From Lachnospiraceae bacterium UBA4292 (GTDB lineage Bacteria; Bacillota; Clostridia; Lachnospirales; Lachnospiraceae): DNA of 7,737 nt. Below the pieces are notes generated by a model. It saw nothing but the letters and a program-made list of their open reading frames with translations, had not been told where the DNA came from and searched no databases. The DNA lies in the NCBI GenBank assembly GCA_002395865.1, contig DGVE01000221.1, positions 1 through 7,737 on the forward strand, given 5' to 3'. The number at the start of each line of letters is the position of its first letter. Positions within the stretch are counted from its first letter, which is position 1. Made by a program: the position numbers and the translations under genes. This document shows positions 5,695 through 7,737 of the stretch, piece by piece.

Positions 5695-6723
5695 ATGAAA
5701 AAAATGATCGCGGCCATAGCGTGGCTGCTTACGATTTTCCTTGCTTCATGCGGGAAAAACAACGTTGATACGCTGACCTATGCTGTATATCCCTATATAT
5801 CCGGAGTTGATCAGTACTGCGAAATAATAGAGAAGCGCTGGGCAGAGATCGAACCGGACATAAAGCTTGTAAGGGCAGAGTGGGACTGCTATGAGGGCGG
5901 TGCGCCGGATGGCATAGATGTCATTATGTATGATGCGGTCATGCAGGAGCTGCTTATAGAAAAGGAATGGATACGGCCCATTGACAAAAAGGAGATAAAA
6001 AAGTCCGAAGACATATTTCCCTTTGCCTTGGAAGGCCTGACTGTGGATGGCAGGCTGTACGGCATTCCTGTTTTCTTATGCGGGAACTATCTGATCTATG
6101 ATCGTGAATGTACTGAGCTTGCAGAAGCAGAGCATTTAACTGATCTCTCCGGCGAATCGGAGATCCTTGTGATTAATTCCAAGTTTTCCATGAACAGGCC
6201 GCAGTATATCCATGAGGTCCTGGCAGACACTTTAAGCGAGGCGAACCCTTCAGCGGGTGGTGGTGTGGATAGCGTAATGGCTCTTGTGGATAAGCTCGCT
6301 GTCGATGAACATGAATCGGATGATGATACTCAGGTCGCCTTGGCTTATGATTCCGGAGCCGGCAAAGGGTATATCGGTTTCAGCGAGAGCATGCGCTTTT
6401 TGAGTAAGCGCATGTCCGGGACATCGATCAAGACGATAAGCTTCAGCGACCGCGAGGATCTGCCACGTCTGTATGTCGATGCAGTAGCGGTCAACAGTAA
6501 AGTGACCGGGCAGCGTTATGATAAGTGCATAGAGCTGATGAATGTTATCGCCGATTCCGATGTCCTTTCATCGATATCTGTGCAAAACGGATCGCCGCAG
6601 TATCTTCTGCTTGCTCGAAACACACCCTACGAAACCCTCATAAAGAGCTTTCCTTTATATGAACAACTGGAAAAACTGGTTTTAAATGAAAAGAACAAGG
6701 TGATCCTCGGACCAAGGCCATGA
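5695..6723 (+). CDS. Thiaminase I-like lipoprotein (thiamine pyridinylase, EC 2.5.1.2)
   Basis: 342 aa. Thiaminase I splits thiamine at the pyrimidine-thiazolium bond by exchanging the thiazole for another base; its fold is that of a periplasmic binding protein. Seen: a lipoprotein signal (hydrophobic 4-17, lipobox LASC with Cys19); then LTYAVYPYISG (27-37), DGIDVIMYDAV (72-82), DIFPFALEGL (106-115), GIPVFLCGNYLIYD (123-136), GYIGFSESM (225-233), LYVDAVAVNSK (259-269) and PQYLLLAR (301-308). As I recall the Paenibacillus/Bacillus enzyme, these match in order, aligning Cys129 with nucleophile Cys113 and Glu231 with base Glu241. The segment between them is about 26 residues shorter, and the C-terminus is also slightly short. 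The ribosome site GGAG (5682-5685) is nine bases upstream. Only a weak promoter candidate (TTGGAA 5618, AATTAT 5642) was found. No thiamine biosynthesis, bacimethrin or uptake gene is adjacent. Alternative: an ordinary extracellular solute-binding protein, which the catalytic-site matches argue against. Confidence 0.85.
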   Translation: MKKMIAAIAWLLTIFLASCGKNNVDTLTYAVYPYISGVDQYCEIIEKRWAEIEPDIKLVRAEWDCYEGGAPDGIDVIMYDAVMQELLIEKEWIRPIDKKEIKKSEDIFPFALEGLTVDGRLYGIPVFLCGNYLIYDRECTELAEAEHLTDLSGESEILVINSKFSMNRPQYIHEVLADTLSEANPSAGGGVDSVMALVDKLAVDEHESDDDTQVALAYDSGAGKGYIGFSESMRFLSKRMSGTSIKTISFSDREDLPRLYVDAVAVNSKVTGQRYDKCIELMNVIADSDVLSSISVQNGSPQYLLLARNTPYETLIKSFPLYEQLEKLVLNEKNKVILGPRP

Positions 6724-6885
6724 GCTCCATTTTGATCATGGAAGTTAAACTATATAAGTGGTAACCTCAACAGTTTTTGGTAGACTGTGTGTTTATGGTT
6801 CCGGCAATCATTTGCTGATTGGATATTGACAAAAATACATACGAACTTTCGCCTAGGAATCGGGGCTGTAAAATAGTTCATAAAG

Positions 6886-6923
6886 AAAAATCGCTGTAGG
6901 CATAGCGCTTACAGCGATTTTTT
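6886..6923 (+). terminator. IS-borne hairpin, copy 2
   Basis: AAAAATCGCTGTA (6886-6898) pairs with TACAGCGATTTTT (6910-6922), followed by one more T. Identical in sequence to the copy 1 hairpin. It is the first convincing terminator downstream of the thiaminase-like gene, about 160 bases after its stop. Confidence 0.75.
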
Positions 6924-6931
6924 GGTATAAT
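6923..6931 (+). promoter_or_regulatory. Transposase promoter, extended -10 (copy 2)
   Basis: TGG-TATAAT with TATAAT at 6926-6931. A start seven bases downstream falls on the GTG at 6938, implying a leaderless transposase mRNA. The promoter points toward the symporter gene. Confidence 0.55.
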
Positions 6932-6937
6932 GATTTC

Positions 6938-7033
6938 GTGCAAAAACCCAATAATACCAGTGGCTATTATACAACACGTCAGCTGAAATTGCCACTGGAA
7001 ATTGAAAAAATAATCGATGTGGGAATAACTTAA
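6938..7033 (+). pseudogene. Transposase N-terminal remnant, copy 2
   Basis: From GTG 6938 the frame reads MQKPNNTSGYYTTRQLKLPL and continues EIEKIIDV, then leaves transposase homology at 7020 and stops after three further codons at 7031-7033. Only 28 or so transposase residues remain, without any catalytic region. There is no Shine-Dalgarno before the GTG. Confidence 0.7.
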
Positions 7034-7067
7034 AAAATAAGAAGGACACAAAAACTTTAAAAAGTGC

Positions 7068-7096
7068 TTGACATCCGCGAAACTCTGTGATACTTT
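7068..7096 (+). promoter_or_regulatory. Promoter of the sodium:solute symporter gene
   Basis: Perfect TTGACA (7068-7073), a 17-bp spacer and TACTTT (7091-7096) preceded by TGA (extended -10). The predicted start is near 7103. The -10 lies inside the left arm of a perfect inverted repeat, so a protein bound there would block polymerase. Confidence 0.8.
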
Positions 7097-7135
7097 AAAG
7101 CGGCAAAGCGTAACGCTTTAACGCTTTAAAGTATC
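7089..7135. repeat. Perfect 14-bp inverted repeat with nested palindrome, operator-like
   Basis: GATACTTTAAAGCG (7089-7102) is the exact reverse complement of 7122-7135. The 19-nt spacer contains a second inverted repeat AAAGCG(7105-7110)/CGCTTT(7114-7119), and TAACGCTT occurs twice in tandem (7111-7118 and 7119-7126). The motif CTTTAAAGCG/CGCTTTAAAG therefore appears as two half-sites flanking the predicted transcription start. Because the left arm covers the -10 it should not be in the mRNA from this promoter, which favours a DNA-level operator over an RNA hairpin; read-through from the IS promoter would transcribe the whole hairpin. Confidence 0.75.
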
Positions 7136-7163
7136 AATATGGAAAGGCTGGTCATCACAAAAC

Positions 7164-7737
7164 ATGAAGATCATCACACTCATTCTCCTGGTCTGCTTCT
7201 TTGCTCTCATGCTGGGAGTTGGCTTCTACACCAGAAAGAAGGCAACTGACGTAAACGGCTTCGTCTTAGGCGGCAGAAGCGTAGGACCCTGGCTCACCGC
7301 ATTCGCGTTCGGTACGTCTTATTTCTCCGCGGTAATATTCGTCGGATATGCGGGACAGTTCGGCTGGAACTTCGGTCTGTCGAGTACCTGGGCCGGTCTG
7401 GGCAACGCATTTATCGGTTCGCTTCTGGCATGGAACATCCTCGGCAGAAGGACCAGAGTCATGACGCAGCATTTCGACGCGAAGACCATGCCAGACTTCT
7501 TCGGAAAAAGGTTCGGCAACAACACTCTCAAGGTCGCGGCGTCGGTCATCGTATTCATATTTCTGATACCCTACACGGCATCGCTGTACAACGGACTGTC
7601 GAGCCTCTTCGGACTCGTTTTTGAGATGCCCTACTGGGTGGTCATCGCAGTGATGGCCGTTCTGACCGGTATCTACGTCATCGTCGGCGGATATATGGCT
7701 ACCGCTGTCAATGATTTCATCCAGGGCATCATCATGC
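7164..7737 (+). CDS. Sodium:solute symporter (SSS family), N-terminal part, runs off the window
   Basis: 191 complete codons with no stop before the window end. Integral membrane transporter using the sodium gradient to import a solute; the family covers proline, pantothenate, acetate, sugars and others, and the substrate cannot be told from this part. Seen: first helix (about 3-21), then the family's FVLGGRSVGPWLTAFAFGTS (33-52), a second and third hydrophobic stretch (53-64, 74-92), the basic loop GRRTRVMTQHFDAKTMPDFFGKRFG (in part, 94-118) and further helices (122-139, 156-173), ending at GGYMATAVNDFIQGIIM. ATG 7164 is the only reasonable in-frame start, yet no Shine-Dalgarno lies at normal distance; the nearest AAAGG (7143-7147) is 16 bases away. 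Its own promoter and the palindrome just upstream suggest regulated expression. Family confident. Confidence 0.9.
   Translation, partial: MKIITLILLVCFFALMLGVGFYTRKKATDVNGFVLGGRSVGPWLTAFAFGTSYFSAVIFVGYAGQFGWNFGLSSTWAGLGNAFIGSLLAWNILGRRTRVMTQHFDAKTMPDFFGKRFGNNTLKVAASVIVFIFLIPYTASLYNGLSSLFGLVFEMPYWVVIAVMAVLTGIYVIVGGYMATAVNDFIQGIIM

Larger units (their letters stand above)
6862..7020 (+). mobile_element. Truncated insertion-sequence left end, copy 2 (IS1182-like)
   Basis: Same orientation and same elements as the copy at 3411: GGGGCTGT terminus, hairpin, TGG-TATAAT and the transposase start, about 94-95 percent identical over 160 positions by eye. Homology stops at 7020, some 34 bases earlier in the transposase than copy 1, so the two remnants have different truncation points and are not simple copies of one deleted element. 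The region 6724-6861 upstream holds no gene that I can see. Confidence 0.8.

Noticed and set aside
6726..6742. Small hairpin TCCAT/ATGGA right after the thiaminase-like gene.
   Set aside because: Only five base pairs and no T-tract follows, so it is not a convincing terminator.
6826..6861. Perfect TTGACA at 6826-6831 just before IS copy 2.
   Set aside because: No acceptable -10 lies 16-19 bases downstream; TAGGAA at 6854 is 22 bases away. Could be an orphan box, but a promoter call is not supported.
3411..7020. Idea that the two IS ends form a functional composite transposon.
   Set aside because: Both ends are left ends in the same orientation, neither encodes a full transposase and no right end is seen, so autonomous transposition of the block is not supported.

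Overview
The window looks like a chromosomal stretch of an anaerobic low-GC-phylum bacterium (Clostridia, probably Lachnospiraceae or a near relative), although its base composition is fairly GC-balanced. The basis is the gene set (a PflX-type radical SAM protein, an AKR14/YghZ-type reductase, a DUF4143 ATPase, a thiaminase-like lipoprotein), strong AGGAGG-type ribosome binding sites and SigA-type promoters. All genes I accept lie on the + strand. No rRNA, tRNA or CRISPR array is visible.

Left part (1-3398) is ordinary: a PflX-like radical SAM protein (121-1056); a small membrane-anchored protein of unknown function (1216-1689) with a near-perfect promoter and a strong terminator; then a two-gene operon of a P-loop kinase-like protein (1874-2425) overlapping an L-glyceraldehyde-3-phosphate reductase-like aldo/keto reductase (2409-3398).

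Middle part (3411-7020) is a rearranged accessory block. It is bounded by two direct copies of the same ~160-bp insertion-sequence left end (3411 onward and 6862-7020), each with a terminal GGGGCTGT, a terminator-like hairpin, an extended -10 promoter and the first codons of a transposase (IS1182-like by recall). Both are cut off inside the transposase, at different points. Directly after copy 1 lies the C-terminal tail of an FtsX/MacB-type ABC permease, then two small genes (77 and 57 aa), a DUF4143/AAA_14 ATPase with its own consensus promoter, and a lipoprotein that strongly resembles thiaminase I (thiamine pyridinylase), with both the nucleophilic Cys and the catalytic Glu regions recognisable.

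Right part (7021-7737): a strong promoter whose -10 overlaps a perfect 14-bp inverted repeat, followed by a sodium:solute symporter that runs off the end of the window and lacks an obvious Shine-Dalgarno.

The most notable content is a probable surface-anchored thiamine-destroying enzyme inside an IS-bounded segment. The IS ends may also act as terminators and promoters for resident genes, and the symporter promoter carries an operator-like palindrome. The genes do not obviously form one pathway; the middle block looks like a patchwork shaped by IS activity and deletion. All family assignments come from motif recognition and recalled sequences, not from a database search.
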